DNA from: Nautilus pompilius
Taxonomy: Eukaryota > Mollusca > Cephalopoda > Nautilida > Nautilidae
Length of the DNA stretch: 64,000 nt
Assembly: GCA_018389105.1 (NCBI GenBank)
Contig: JACATO010000591.1
Span: 103,501-167,500, forward strand
Direction of reading: 5' to 3'
The first letter of the stretch is position 1. Each line of letters begins with the position of its first letter. Below, one piece after another: positions 25,501 through 36,780 of the stretch. The notes beneath the pieces were generated by a model. The model worked only from the letters and a program-made list of their open reading frames with translations, was not told the origin of the DNA and ran no database searches. The translations under genes were made by a program, and so were the position numbers.

Positions 25501-27499
25501 TCCTTATAAATATTACAAAATTGTTTTTTTTTTTTTTTTGCTTTTTCCAGTATTAATTTTTTTTGCTAATGTTACAAAAATCTGATATTTCTACTCCATA
25601 AACTTTCTCAGCATTAAAGACAGATGATGATAAAATGAGGAGACTTAGAATCTGAAATCTTTAGATAGTAGATAATTGACTAAATTTAAAAAAAAAAAGG
25701 AAATTATTGCCGTTCTTTCTTCTATCATTTGGGTCCCTTTTACCCAGAATTTAAACTTTGTAATTATGATGAACAAATATTTTGGAAGTCATAGAAAAAA
25801 AAAAATGATAATTTTACATCGATTTTCTTTTCTCAAAAACTTATCGATAAAATGGCTCTAGTGGACGAGTTGTTTGTCGCAAACAAAATTTAGAATTGAA
25901 TTTGTTCTGACATTTTTCTAGCAAAATATCCCAACTTTCCTATTTAGTGTCACTTTTTCTTACTATCTTCTTTGCAAACTCTATTGTAAGTGGGGCTTTT
26001 TTGCAACATGCCTGCTACCTACTACAGAAACTGACATCATTTGTATTAGATGTAAATGTTTTATAGAATGTTTAAAAAATGCACCAAACATTACCGATGG
26101 TGTGAGACTCAAACCCACCAACATCAGCTAGAACGACTTTTTGTGGGATGAAGGTGTGAAATCTGTTGTTTTTCAGTCTCTCTGTCATCGTGGTGATGAT
26201 AGTATAAATGAGTAAGAGAAGAAAAAGTAATAATTATGTGTTCTGAGACAATTACATCAATTTTTTTCATATAAATGGATATTCTGAGGCTAAGAATTTA
26301 TTCTTGCAGTTGTTGTGGTGCAAGCTACATCATTCTCCAAAAACACAAGTGATAAATAACCAGACTGTTGTTCCTAAAAACTGAAATACTTTTATATGAA
26401 TTACTTCAGTCTGGAAGTTGCTTCATTTGAAATCATAGCTTGGAGATAAGTGTCTAATGATTATAAATTACTTAAGTCTTTAAAATGATACCAGTAGAAA
26501 AAAAAATAAATGATATATTACTCACTTTTATATTTAAAAAATTTTTTTTTAGTCCTGTGATCAAGTTTTTGCTAGTGAGATCATTTGATTTGCTATAGAT
26601 GTTCATCAACACCTGTAAGCAAACACTGTACATACAGAAAGTCTTTATAAACCTTTCTGCTCTTTAGTTGAATACTTTGTTAGTTTACAATGCTAGTAGT
26701 TTTGATTAAAATACGCAAAATCTCTCAATCGCAAGAGCCATCTTCCATCTCCTGCTGTCTGGCTACCATATGCTGGCTGTTTATGAAGGAGAGGACATGA
26801 GAAGGCAATTCTATTAAGACTAATTTTTTTTCTGTTTAATGAACACGAGAAAGCTAGAAGATCTAATGCTGCAAAGCTTTTCACCAATCTATATAGTGGT
26901 TCAGATCTTTTTATTCTTATGTTAACTCTAATGGAAAAGAAACCTTATAAATTGTAACCAATTAAAAATCTAAATAAATCATGATAGTGGAAACTTTTTA
27001 ATAAATACTTTTCTAATTTGTTTTCTTTTTATTCCCACCATAAAAAATAGATAAGTCATTTATATGATGTAGACATCACTGCTAAGGAACAAGTGGAATC
27101 GAGAATATCAACAGAAACCTTTTGATTTATTTGTAAGTAATTTCTTGATTTTTTTTCCCCCAATCAGACGGTAAATTGCTGATGCTGTGCTATTCTATAA
27201 AAAGAGATGTTGTAAAGATGGGTCATTTCATTAGTGAGCAGTTTCTTCTTTGTTGTTCTATGTCCAAGCACAGATGCTCAGGAACATCTTTATAGATCAC
27301 AGGGTAAATTATCTTTTATAAAGAGTTTTGTGTAATGAACTTAAAGGGTTCTGAATGTAAGATGAAGTAGATATTGAATATTTAGACTTCGGTAAGACTT
27401 TTGGCAAAGTTTGACCAGAATGACAGAGGAAAAATGAGAGCGATGATGCACCAATAGTTATGGATAGATAATTTTTTTTAGAAAATAGAACATTATATA

Positions 27500-28140
27500 A
27501 CATACCATCTTTATATTAGATACAGGTTTCAATTTTATGTTCTCTTAATATATATATTTGTGTGTACATATATATATGAATGTTAATATCAATCTTGCAG
27601 ATAATATTAAAATTTACACTGGAATTAATACAAAAAAAAGTTTAGATAAACTGGTTCATTCAACTTAAAAATGAAGTTTAATTTTAATGCTTAGACTGTA
27701 AAGTTTTTGAAATATTAAATAGGGAAAAATTGGAACCATTATTATATGGAAGATACCAAATTAAAAATGTAGTTATAATAGGTAGCTTCTAAATCCTTTT
27801 AGTAGTTTTATATGGTTATTGCATTATTAGGAGTAACATTAAATCTTATTTGCCATTTGGGAGACAAGTCTATTAAATAATCTAAATTAGTCTATATTAA
27901 CTCAAAATTACTATTGTTAACTCTTTTCATATATTTTTCTATCATCAGCAACTGCATAGTATTCAGTACAAATATGTATGTTCATCAAAAAGAGAATAGG
28001 TCTAATAACTGAGCCCTGATGTATCCCACTAGTGAAATCTGGAATTTCAGACAATACTGCCCATAAAAACTCATTGAAATCTCTCTCTAAGTAATTTTCA
28101 ATAATCTATAGTAAAGGATCTACACTTATGCTCAGAACTT
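27500..28140 (-). mobile_element. CR1/Jockey-like LINE fragment, reverse transcriptase palm
   Basis: Minus-strand reading around 27920-28110 gives IIENYLERDFNEFL, then TSGIHQGSVIRPILFL, then AVADDRKIY. These match the non-LTR RT blocks VTSGVPQGSVLGPLLF and FADDTKIY. Further on (about 27870) PKWQIRFNV matches the following conserved KWQLKFN block. The YADD-type active site is altered and stops are frequent. The ends are approximate and the clade is not certain. Confidence 0.75.
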
Positions 28141-29379
28141 TTACATTTCTCTATCCTGAATGTAAATTTGTTTCTGACAACTAATAATAAAATCATCATT
28201 TCGCTAAAAATATATTTAAAAAAAAAACAACTGCATAGTTTATGAACAACAATGTTAGTCTGTCAGTTTAATCTTTTCTTTAGTCAGCTTAAACCTCTTA
28301 TGTGGAATAGATTAGAAGAAAAGCAGCATTCCAAACAGCATCCCACTATATTTATGTTGTATTTAGCATAAGTTCACCAGTTAACATCTGAGTCAGGGGA
28401 AATGTTTATTGATCGATTATATTTTGGTTTATCCATGTTTTTTAATTTATTTTAATTTAATGAGCTGAAGATTCTCAGTTTTTGTTTTTTTTTTTAGAAA
28501 AAAGACAACTAAATGGAAGATGCTAATTAAAATAACTTCAGGTCAAATGCAGCTTACAGTGGCAGAGTGTGAGAGAGGCCTGCTCCATCACAGCTTTGGG
28601 AAGAATGTGCAGAAACAGTGTACTTAAGGTTATCCCCAAATCTGCATTACATTGTTTACAGAAGTTTTCATGCCATTGAATTGTATGTAACACTTTGCAG
28701 GGTGCAGTTTGGACAAACTGCTAATGGTGATTGCATCACTGCATTTACTTTCATCATGTGTAGGAATAATCATCACATTGTGCACTTTTTGAAAGCTCTG
28801 GATTATGCGAAGGAACTCTTTCTGAGGCTTCTGCAGCAGACAGACCACCGGTTATTAGGGGCCATGCCACTTTTAATCATAACAAATGTTTGCTTCATCT
28901 GATAGATCTTGAATCCAGAACATGTACCCCAGGGGTGGGGGGGGGGGCTAAATGTGTGCAGGTTATCAATCTCTCTCTCAACTGTTTGAGATTTTTCTGA
29001 TATTATTAATGATGGCAGCAAAATGAATTTAAACACAAAGAGGAAACTTATAGCAATAATTTATCTTTGTTTTGTCAAGAAGGGAAAGAAGCAGGTTTGT
29101 TATTTTTATCGACAGACAACCTGATCTCAGTCTTTCTGGAAATTGCACAAACTTTTAACATTTACTCGAAGCTGCCTCCATAATTTGATTGGCAACTTAA
29201 TTATTTTAGTATATGCAAAGTGAGCCATCAAGTTTGTTTAAAATTTTGTACGTTTTTATTTATCATCACAGTAACGCTACGAGAGATTTCTTCTTAAAGT
29301 CTCTGAACGCCGGCTTTACTGTCCTGATTGGTGTTTGCACCTGTGTTTTTTTTATTTTTATTGTAAGCTTCATCCTGCT

Positions 29380-29402
29380 CTGTGTGTGTGTGTGTGTGTG
29401 TG
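29380..29402. repeat. (TG)n microsatellite
   Basis: Alternating TG tract. Confidence 0.9.
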
Positions 29403-30339
29403 CAGCAGGCAAATGTGTACTTCTCTGCTGAACAGAGGATCGCAGACAGACCACTGTGAGGCAGAGGTTATTGCTTTATTAATGGCAGCGTTTGTTTTAA
29501 TTTGAAAATAGCTTGCATCTCATGAAGGTTAAACTGTAGAATATACACCTTAAACACAGCGATGGCCTTTAACTCTGGCACTGGGAGGAAGAAAAAACAC
29601 AAGTTAAATATCTGGTGGTGGTATTATTGATTTATTAATCTACTTATTCAATTTTCAACTGCTTTTAATTTTAAATCATTAATTTTAAAAAAAAAAAGAT
29701 TGCCAATGTAAGTAGGTAAAATTTTCAGCTCAGCGCTGGCTCATTATGGATAGTTACCAATAGTAAGAATATGGCTGGCTTTGATTATTGGAAATAACTA
29801 TTTGTGAAGTTTTATTCGCCTCCCCCCTACCCCAAACTTCTGCTAGATTGCCTTTAAAAGCTGGGAGGCAGCTCCAAACACATGAAGGGTTGGACCAAGC
29901 CCACAGCTGAGACTGTCATCATTTATCCTGTGCCATTGTGGCTGAATAACCTCCAGTCAGAAGTGCTAATTCATTTACATGACAATGTCAGGGTTATCTT
30001 TCCCAGGGTTGAGACAGACATTCTCCACATTGGGGATAAAAAATTTTAAAAATCCTGTCTGTGTTTATAGGGCCTATTTGATGGTATGGTATAGGATTGG
30101 ATAGGAGATACAGATTTGAAGCAATAATTTAAAAAGAGGAAGAATTAAAGTACACAAAGTTTATTACGATTTAGCTGCCTCTCACTAGTTTTCCTCTGTA
30201 TTAGCTTGTCTAAGGCTAACGCTGTAATCTGTCTTGAGTATCCCCAATTTATTTACTAGTATATTTAAAACCAGCAATGATTAGAATAAACAAACTTCAA
30301 CCAAATAGGTTGAACTAAACCTTTCAAAACTTTATAAAA

Positions 30340-30359
30340 TATATATATATATATATATA
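30340..30359. repeat. (AT)n microsatellite
   Basis: Alternating AT tract. Confidence 0.9.
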
Positions 30360-31189
30360 AATATGAACAAGTTCCTTTTTTGTTTTAATAATTAAATGTC
30401 ATGAGTTAAACATTTCCCATGTGTCTATTACTAATAACCTGTGCTTTACAGATTTGCTAAGAATCCTCGATTCTGTGGTTCATTACTTTACTAGAAATGA
30501 GCCTATCAACATTCTCCCCTGGTCCAGTATATTAAACTAATATATGCATGTATGTATGAATGCCCTTTTTCATCATTCCAAATTTCTTTTAATACTTGCT
30601 GTATAACAACAGAATATTGCTAATAGTGGATTACAGAGATAAAGGCTGCTGATTGTATCTTTGTTTTGTTTGTTGGTTGAATGTTGTATAATTAAGGAAA
30701 AATAATTTTTTTGTGCTATTAAAAATGCAATGGTAATAAAGATTGAATATTTTTAGAAGTGGATTTATCGCACCTGACTTAATAGACAGTTTTTCTGTTA
30801 ACTATTGCCGGTAGCAGCTGTACTTTTTTGATGTTATTTATTAAGAATATAAACTGGTAATTCTATTCAATACAGGGAGCCTAGAAAGTTGGAAAAATTG
30901 TGTTCATTTAGGGATACATTTAATGATTACTATGACAGATGTCGACAGGGGCCCTTGGAGGAAAATAAAATGATATTTTGCAATTCATTTCTTTCACAAT
31001 AGGTCCTGGATGAGGTTTGCCAATGACTGATTTAAGTTTTGTTACATGCATAAACTTTAAACAGTATCCTGTAGATAATAATACTGAAAGACAGTCTGGC
31101 TATCTGGAGCCAGTAAATTTCTCATGAATCAATTCATTTGGTGTTTAACCTGTTAACATCTCATGCATAAATAGCATAAACATCAGATT

Positions 31190-31500
31190 GTTTCTCTACT
31201 GAGCTGGAAATGTTAGTTTAGTGGTAACAAGAAGACAGGAAGCCATCATGGCCTGGCCCCAGAGGAGAGAATTGGCCATTAATATAATTCTAAATTGATT
31301 AATGCTATAACTATTAACCATACTTGCTGATAATCTCTTCCACAGACTAACAAGTCTATTACTGGAAAATATTTTCTGATCTGAGACCAAGCTGGAACCT
31401 TAATTATGACCCATAGTAGCATTAGTGATTGTAGATAGACAAAACATTGTTTGTCCACTTGCTCAAAATCTCCCATTTATTTCATTATATTCAGACTTGA
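31190..31500 (-). mobile_element. CR1/Jockey-like LINE C-terminal fragment
   Basis: Minus-strand reading gives KIFSSNRLVSLWKRLSASMV then NSYSINQFRI. This matches the C-terminal FSNRVVNLWN.LP.SVV..SSINSFK block found after the reverse transcriptase in CR1/Jockey-like elements. Upstream NATMGHN resembles the TRGH block. It cannot be the same insertion as 27500-28140, because a minus-strand element would have its C-terminus at lower coordinates. Confidence 0.7.
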
Positions 31501-33841
31501 TGGATCTGATATTTCCAAACTGTTCAGCAGTTAGCAAGTTTGGGTTTTCCACCTGTGAAATCAGTTGTTGGAGCTTTACACTTGGAGAAAATCAAAATAC
31601 ATAGATGTTATAGCTAAAGCACTGTATATCTCAAGATTACCCTTCCAGTAGGCTCTGTTGCACATCTTCAGAGTGTATTATTAATTTTAAAGAATACTAC
31701 TTGGGTTCTGTTTGAGTAGATCATGTTTCTTATAATGTAGCAGTTGGATAACAATACTCATTATCGAAAAAGATGTTAAATATTTATTAATCTCTATTTT
31801 CTTTTAGCTGAAACCTCACATCAGATTTAGTCAATAAAATTTATACCACAGTTTAGTTAGTTACCCTTCATGAGTTGAACAGGAATTCTTTGTAAAAAAA
31901 AAACAAGAATATTCTAGAAGAATTATCTTTTCCTCTTGAAAATCTAACTGGATATTATTAGTGGGATAACAGTTTTCAATTAAAAATATAGTACACTGCA
32001 TGCGTTTCCACTGTGTGTGTGTTTGTGTTTTTAAATTTAGCAAGAAAATGCATTTGTTTGTTGTTTTTTTTCAGTTTTATTTTTTAGATTTATATAAAAC
32101 TGGCAGAAATAGTGATTTGAGAGTTTACGAACAAAAAAGAAACATTTTATTTATGTATCCTTTTTATTTTATTTTAGCCAACTTGAAAGAATAGATCTTT
32201 TTTTTGAAAAATTGCCCAGGTGAAGGAAAACTTCTAACCAGTATATTATATTCTAGTCCTCAATCACAGAACTGATTGCATTTACAGACAGGTTGTTTCA
32301 TGACAGCAGAGATCTTTCATAGTCTATTTCCCTTTAGAAAACTTGCCAATGCATGAGTATGTACAGCTGTATAAAGTTTTTAATTTTGACACACGACCCT
32401 GTCATCCTTGTTAAAACTTGAAATATTTAACGTATTGCTATCAGACGTCTATTGTTATTAGCCAAATATATCATGTACATAGAATTGTGACTCATTTAAC
32501 ATTTGTTACGTATTGCGTGCAGTGTCTGTTCTAGCTGTCTAGTCCAGTCAGATAATCTAGTGGCAATGCTGTGAGAAGATTGTTGGTCCAGATTAGAAAT
32601 CTGCTTCATAATTGACCATGTATCTATGAGTTGTGAGTTGTTTTCTTTGTGATAGTCATTGTCACTAATGCTGTCTGTCTTCTGTTCACTGACATTCAGG
32701 TTGTAGGAGGAAGGATTTTGTTTGAAGATGCAACATTCCAACTACAGATAGTTTTCAATGTATTATTAATTTCATTGCTGTTAAAAATGGTCTCAATAAA
32801 ATGTAATATCATGTTCAGAAGTGACTTCTTATGTTTCCTTAGATGATCAAATTAACTTAAACCATTTTTGGGTGGTGACTGAGTCTGGTGGAGTTTGAGA
32901 CAGGCATTCATGAATCATCCTGTCACCCAGCAGTCTCATCCTGGACAGTATAAAAACTTTATCTGTTGTGAATGAACTTCACTGTTGTGTTTACTGGTTT
33001 AAGTTCTCTTTAATTTTTATAAATTATTTATTATTATTTATGTACTACCAAGACAAAATAATTTGAATAAACTTATAAACGAAGTTTCCTTTGTAAATCA
33101 AAGTAGAAAAGAGAAAATATCAGTGCAAGACATGAACATAACTAGTTCTATTGATTAATCAGCATTCAAGATGCAGTTTGCTATATATGCAGTACTTTTT
33201 CATTTCATTACCCTTTTAATTAATAGTCCTTGATTATTTTATTAAAATATCTGAAAAAAACAGCAATAAGAGTTCATTTGTGTATTGAAAAATAGTTATT
33301 TGCACAGCGGGATGTTTCCATATATTCCTTCCTTAGCCTGTTTCTGCTGCTGCTGCCAAACAGCTTTATCTGGGTTTGCTCAGACTGGATGATCTGCCAA
33401 GGGCTATACAAGAGGTGAGTACTGTAAACTACTGCTAATAGTACTACAGGTGTATATTCTGTATTGTTTATCAGATCCTTGTAAGTACTACTTAGCACTC
33501 CTGGAGAAATGGTTTAGAAAAAACAGTATACATTTCTATGGCAAGTCAAATGTTCATATTACTTATAAATAGCTATTCCAATATATTGCATTTCTAAATT
33601 TTATTTGATCTACAGTATTTAATTATTTTACATTAAACATGATATCTTCTATGATTACCAAAAACCAATCAGTGAATGAGACTTTGAGTGAAGTGTATGT
33701 GTTCTGAGTGATGCTTCACCCTTAGGCTGCAGTGCACATAAATATACGTGAGCATAGAGGACTGTGGTGCATGCAAACACATGGTATTTTCTCAACATTA
33801 TTTGAGTTTCCTGTGAGGGGAGCATCATGTGACCAAATAAC

Positions 33842-33857
33842 GTGTGTGTGTGTGTGT
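33842..33857. repeat. (GT)n microsatellite
   Basis: Alternating GT tract. Confidence 0.9.
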
Positions 33858-34949
33858 CTGTCTTTTTGCACATATGGTGGGTGTTGGGGATTATGATCAC
33901 TGCAGCTTAAGGGTTAAAGTATCCTATGTTTCACTTTATACACTACTGCACTTGTAGAAAGAAGCTGAAACAGATTTGTCAGGATGAGACAGACCAGTGT
34001 ACAATGGCAGATTAAGATGCACAATGTCTGACCTACAGAATACTCATTTCTTAGTGAAGAGCATATTTCAGTAAAAGAACATTGGGTCATAACTCTTAGA
34101 AAATAATTTGATCATATCGTTATCACAGCCTGTTGAATTCCAACTCTAGATGGAAGTTAGTGGGAGAAAATGCAATTTCAGACATCCCACTGTGTTCACG
34201 GATACATTCTTTAATCAGCCAGCCAGCCACTATACAATAGTGTTGGTTAGCAGTTTGGGATAACTGTGGAGAATGGAATTAACCCTTTCTCTTATATATT
34301 ATATATACCGTTACTTAAGTGAAAAAAAAAATGATTTCAGTTTTTGTTCAACACAAGTACTGGCAACCTTACTGCCAGATAACTAACTAGCAAGTGATTT
34401 TCTCTATTTCTATTAGACTTTAAAGAAATCTCTTGAGTTGGTGATATAATCCAAATTAGCTCGACAAAACTGCTGTAGGGACTTTCTAAACTTTTTTGTG
34501 GTCATGGTTATGCATGTCAAAGTAGTTTGACCCCCATCCCTAAGTCAAGGGCCGTGTGGATGGCCTTGCAATGCAAACCACCAGCCAGTCAAGCCGGAAG
34601 AATCTGATCATGTGAAGTCCTAGCCCTCAGGGAAGATAGCAAGTCTGGTCAAAGACCTGAGTGCACCTTCATCTTAGCCATGCTACAGATGCATTTTCTA
34701 AAAAAAAATTTAGCATAAATAATAGCACATTTACAGGAAGTTTAGAGAACTTCACCATCGTTGCTTGATGAAATGTGATTTAGTTTTTCCTACAATTCTA
34801 TATTATTGCTATTAGCATGGTGGTGGTCTTTATTTGGTGTTTTCGTAAAATTTAAAGTGGACAACTACGATAAACATCCCATAAATTCGCGATATATAAT
34901 TTTTCTTTTTAAATTTTAAGCCGAAAAAGAAGCATTTCTGGTGGTTTAA

Positions 34950-35037
34950 GGGAGCTAACTGTAACTACCTGGACAGGCAGATTTCCCTGCATACTTAGAA
35001 TTTCTCTACCTGGACAGGCAGATGTGGGTTAGCTCCC
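34950..35037. repeat. Direct repeat pair enclosed by a 10-bp inverted repeat
   Basis: GGGAGCTAAC at 34950-34959 is exactly complementary in inverted sense to GTTAGCTCCC at 35028-35037. Between them CTACCTGGACAGGCAGAT occurs twice (34965-34982 and 35006-35023), start-to-start spacing 41 bp. It lies about 700 bp upstream of the ABCD start codon. The function is unknown. Confidence 0.85.
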
Positions 35038-35218
35038 GTTAATCGAGAAACCAATCGGTTTTCTCTCCTAGAATCGCAGAGGCGACACCTGTAGCCGTGT
35101 AATTCCCAACATTTTCTTGATTGTTTCTTTGCTTTTGAAAATATTAAGAGCGATTAACTTCACTGGATGTTGTCCATCAGGCCGCCTTTCTGTCTGATTG
35201 TCCACACACACCTGACAA

Positions 35219-35224
35219 CACGTG
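35219..35224. promoter_or_regulatory. E-box CACGTG upstream of ABCD
   Basis: A palindromic CACGTG, the bHLH-ZIP consensus core, lies about 500 bp upstream of the ABCD start codon at the edge of the CpG-rich block. Regulatory use is inferred from position only. Confidence 0.35.
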
Positions 35225-35303
35225 ATGTCCCTTATCACCTCACCTCACCTTCCGGCCGGTCGGTCGGACCCCAGTCAGAGTCACACACACCACAGATATC
35301 TGA

Positions 35304-35320
35304 TCTCTCTCTCTCTCTCT
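35304..35320. repeat. (CT)n microsatellite
   Basis: Short CT tract in the ABCD upstream region. GA/CT tracts are common in promoters, but no role is shown here. Confidence 0.8.
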
Positions 35321-35359
35321 AATTTGTGAACATGAGAATCAAATCATTTCTTTAAACAG

Positions 35360-36780
35360 ATCGGGGGGGGGCGGGTGGCAGACGACACTTCTGAGCAGTG
35401 GCAATACTACAAAGGCATTTCCAGGGAGGGAAGCCATAGATTCGCCTTCGGCATTTTCCCGGGGGTTCGGCTGTAGTAGGCAATAATAATGTGGCGCGGT
35501 CCTGGTGTAGCCCAGATGGATTCTTCCAGTTCAGTTCCCGCCATAAGAAATTGTCGTCTGCAGAAGAACCTATACGGCCTCGGTCTCGGGTCTTTCGGGG
35601 GGCGGCGCGGCCCTGGTGGCGGACAGGAGAAAGAAGGGCAGACAACCGCGGGACAGAAATGCGGAGCTCGGTTGTTTGTGTGTTCCTGACAATGTGGCGG
35701 GTATCCGTCGGCAGGTAAGCCGAGAGGTATGGCCGGCATGTCGAGATTTCTCAGGAAGACCCCGTTCTTCAGCCTGTCCAGGCGGAGGTTCGGCGGGGGC
35801 GCGACGCTCGGCCTGTGCCTGGTGGCGGCGGCCGCGGCCTACGGCGCCCGGAAGTGCTGCCCTCACGTGACCATCTTCCTCGGGTTCAAGCAGCCGAAAA
35901 CCCCGGCCAAGCCGGACCCCGCCACCCCGGCCGGGAAATCGCCGCCCTCGGTGGATATCAAGTTCCTGAGGCAGATCAGGTTCCTGCTGCGGATCGTGGT
36001 GCCCGGGCTCTGGTCGAAGGAGTTCGGCATCGTGGCGCTGCACACCCTGTCGCTGGTGTCGCGCACCTTCCTGACGATCTACGTGGCCTCGCTGGACGGC
36101 CGGATCGTGAAGACCATCGTGCAGAGAGACGTCCTCCGGTTCGTCTGGCAGCTGTCGAAGTGGCTGCTCATCGCGGTGCCGGCCACCTTCATCAACAGCC
36201 TCATCAGGTACGTGGAGAGCAAGCTGGCCCTGGCCCTGCGCAGCCGGCTGGTCAGGTACGCGTACACCAAGTACTTCCAGAAGCAGACCTACTACCGCAT
36301 CAGTAACCTCGACTGCCGCCTGGCCAACGCCGACCAGTGCCTGACCGAAGACATCGCCATGTTCACGCAGTCGCTGGCCCACCTGTACTCGCACCTGACC
36401 AAGCCCCTGCTCGACGTCGCCCTCATGTCGTTCACCCTCTACCGACTGGCCAGCAGCCGCGGGGCCAGCTCCAAGGTGCCCACCATCGTGGCGTCCGTGG
36501 TTATCGTGCTGACGGCCACGGTGCTGAGGACGGTCTCCCCCAGGTTCGGGAGGCTGGTGTCCGAGGAAGCCAGGTGTCGCGGGGACCTGCGCTTCATGCA
36601 CTCGCGGGTGATCACCAACGCCGAGGAGATAGCCTTCTACGGCGGCCACAAGGTAAGGAAGGCGGGCGACCACCTGCCGACTGACTGCTTGTTCTCTTCC
36701 TACTGGGAGTAATAAGGGGGGGGATTCGCCCCGGGCCCCAGAGCAGAGAACTGCCGGTGACCCCCGCGATATCACGGACA
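35360..36780 (+). promoter_or_regulatory. CpG-rich island covering ABCD promoter and first exon
   Basis: Base composition changes abruptly from AT-rich flanks to GC-rich sequence dense in CpG, then back to AT-rich intron. The island contains the presumed promoter, the 5' UTR and all of coding exon 1. CpG looks scarce in most of the rest of the window. A strong donor-like GCAGGTAAGC lies at 35711-35720, just before the ATG. The transcription start cannot be placed. Confidence 0.7.
35729..36652 (+). CDS. ABCD1/ABCD2: ABCD exon 1: N-terminus and most of membrane domain
   Basis: 308 codons from [14 protein letters not shown] to [10 protein letters not shown]; the donor GTAAGG starts at 36653, phase 0. 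It covers the region that in ALDP binds PEX19 and most transmembrane helices. Codons end mostly in G or C, unlike the later exons. Confidence 0.95.

Larger units (their letters stand above)
25501..34900. other. Intergenic AT-rich DNA between SLC2A13 and ABCD
   Basis: No gene is recognised. The stretch contains two CR1/Jockey-like reverse-transcriptase fragments (27500-28140 and 31190-31500, both minus strand) and several dinucleotide repeats. A (TG)n tract at 29380-29402 makes the short open frames over it uninformative. Confidence 0.6.

Noticed and set aside
35815..36684. Plus-strand open frames of 163 and 115 codons within ABCD exon 1
   Set aside because: These are other frames of the same GC-rich exon; the true frame matches ABCD1/2 without interruption.
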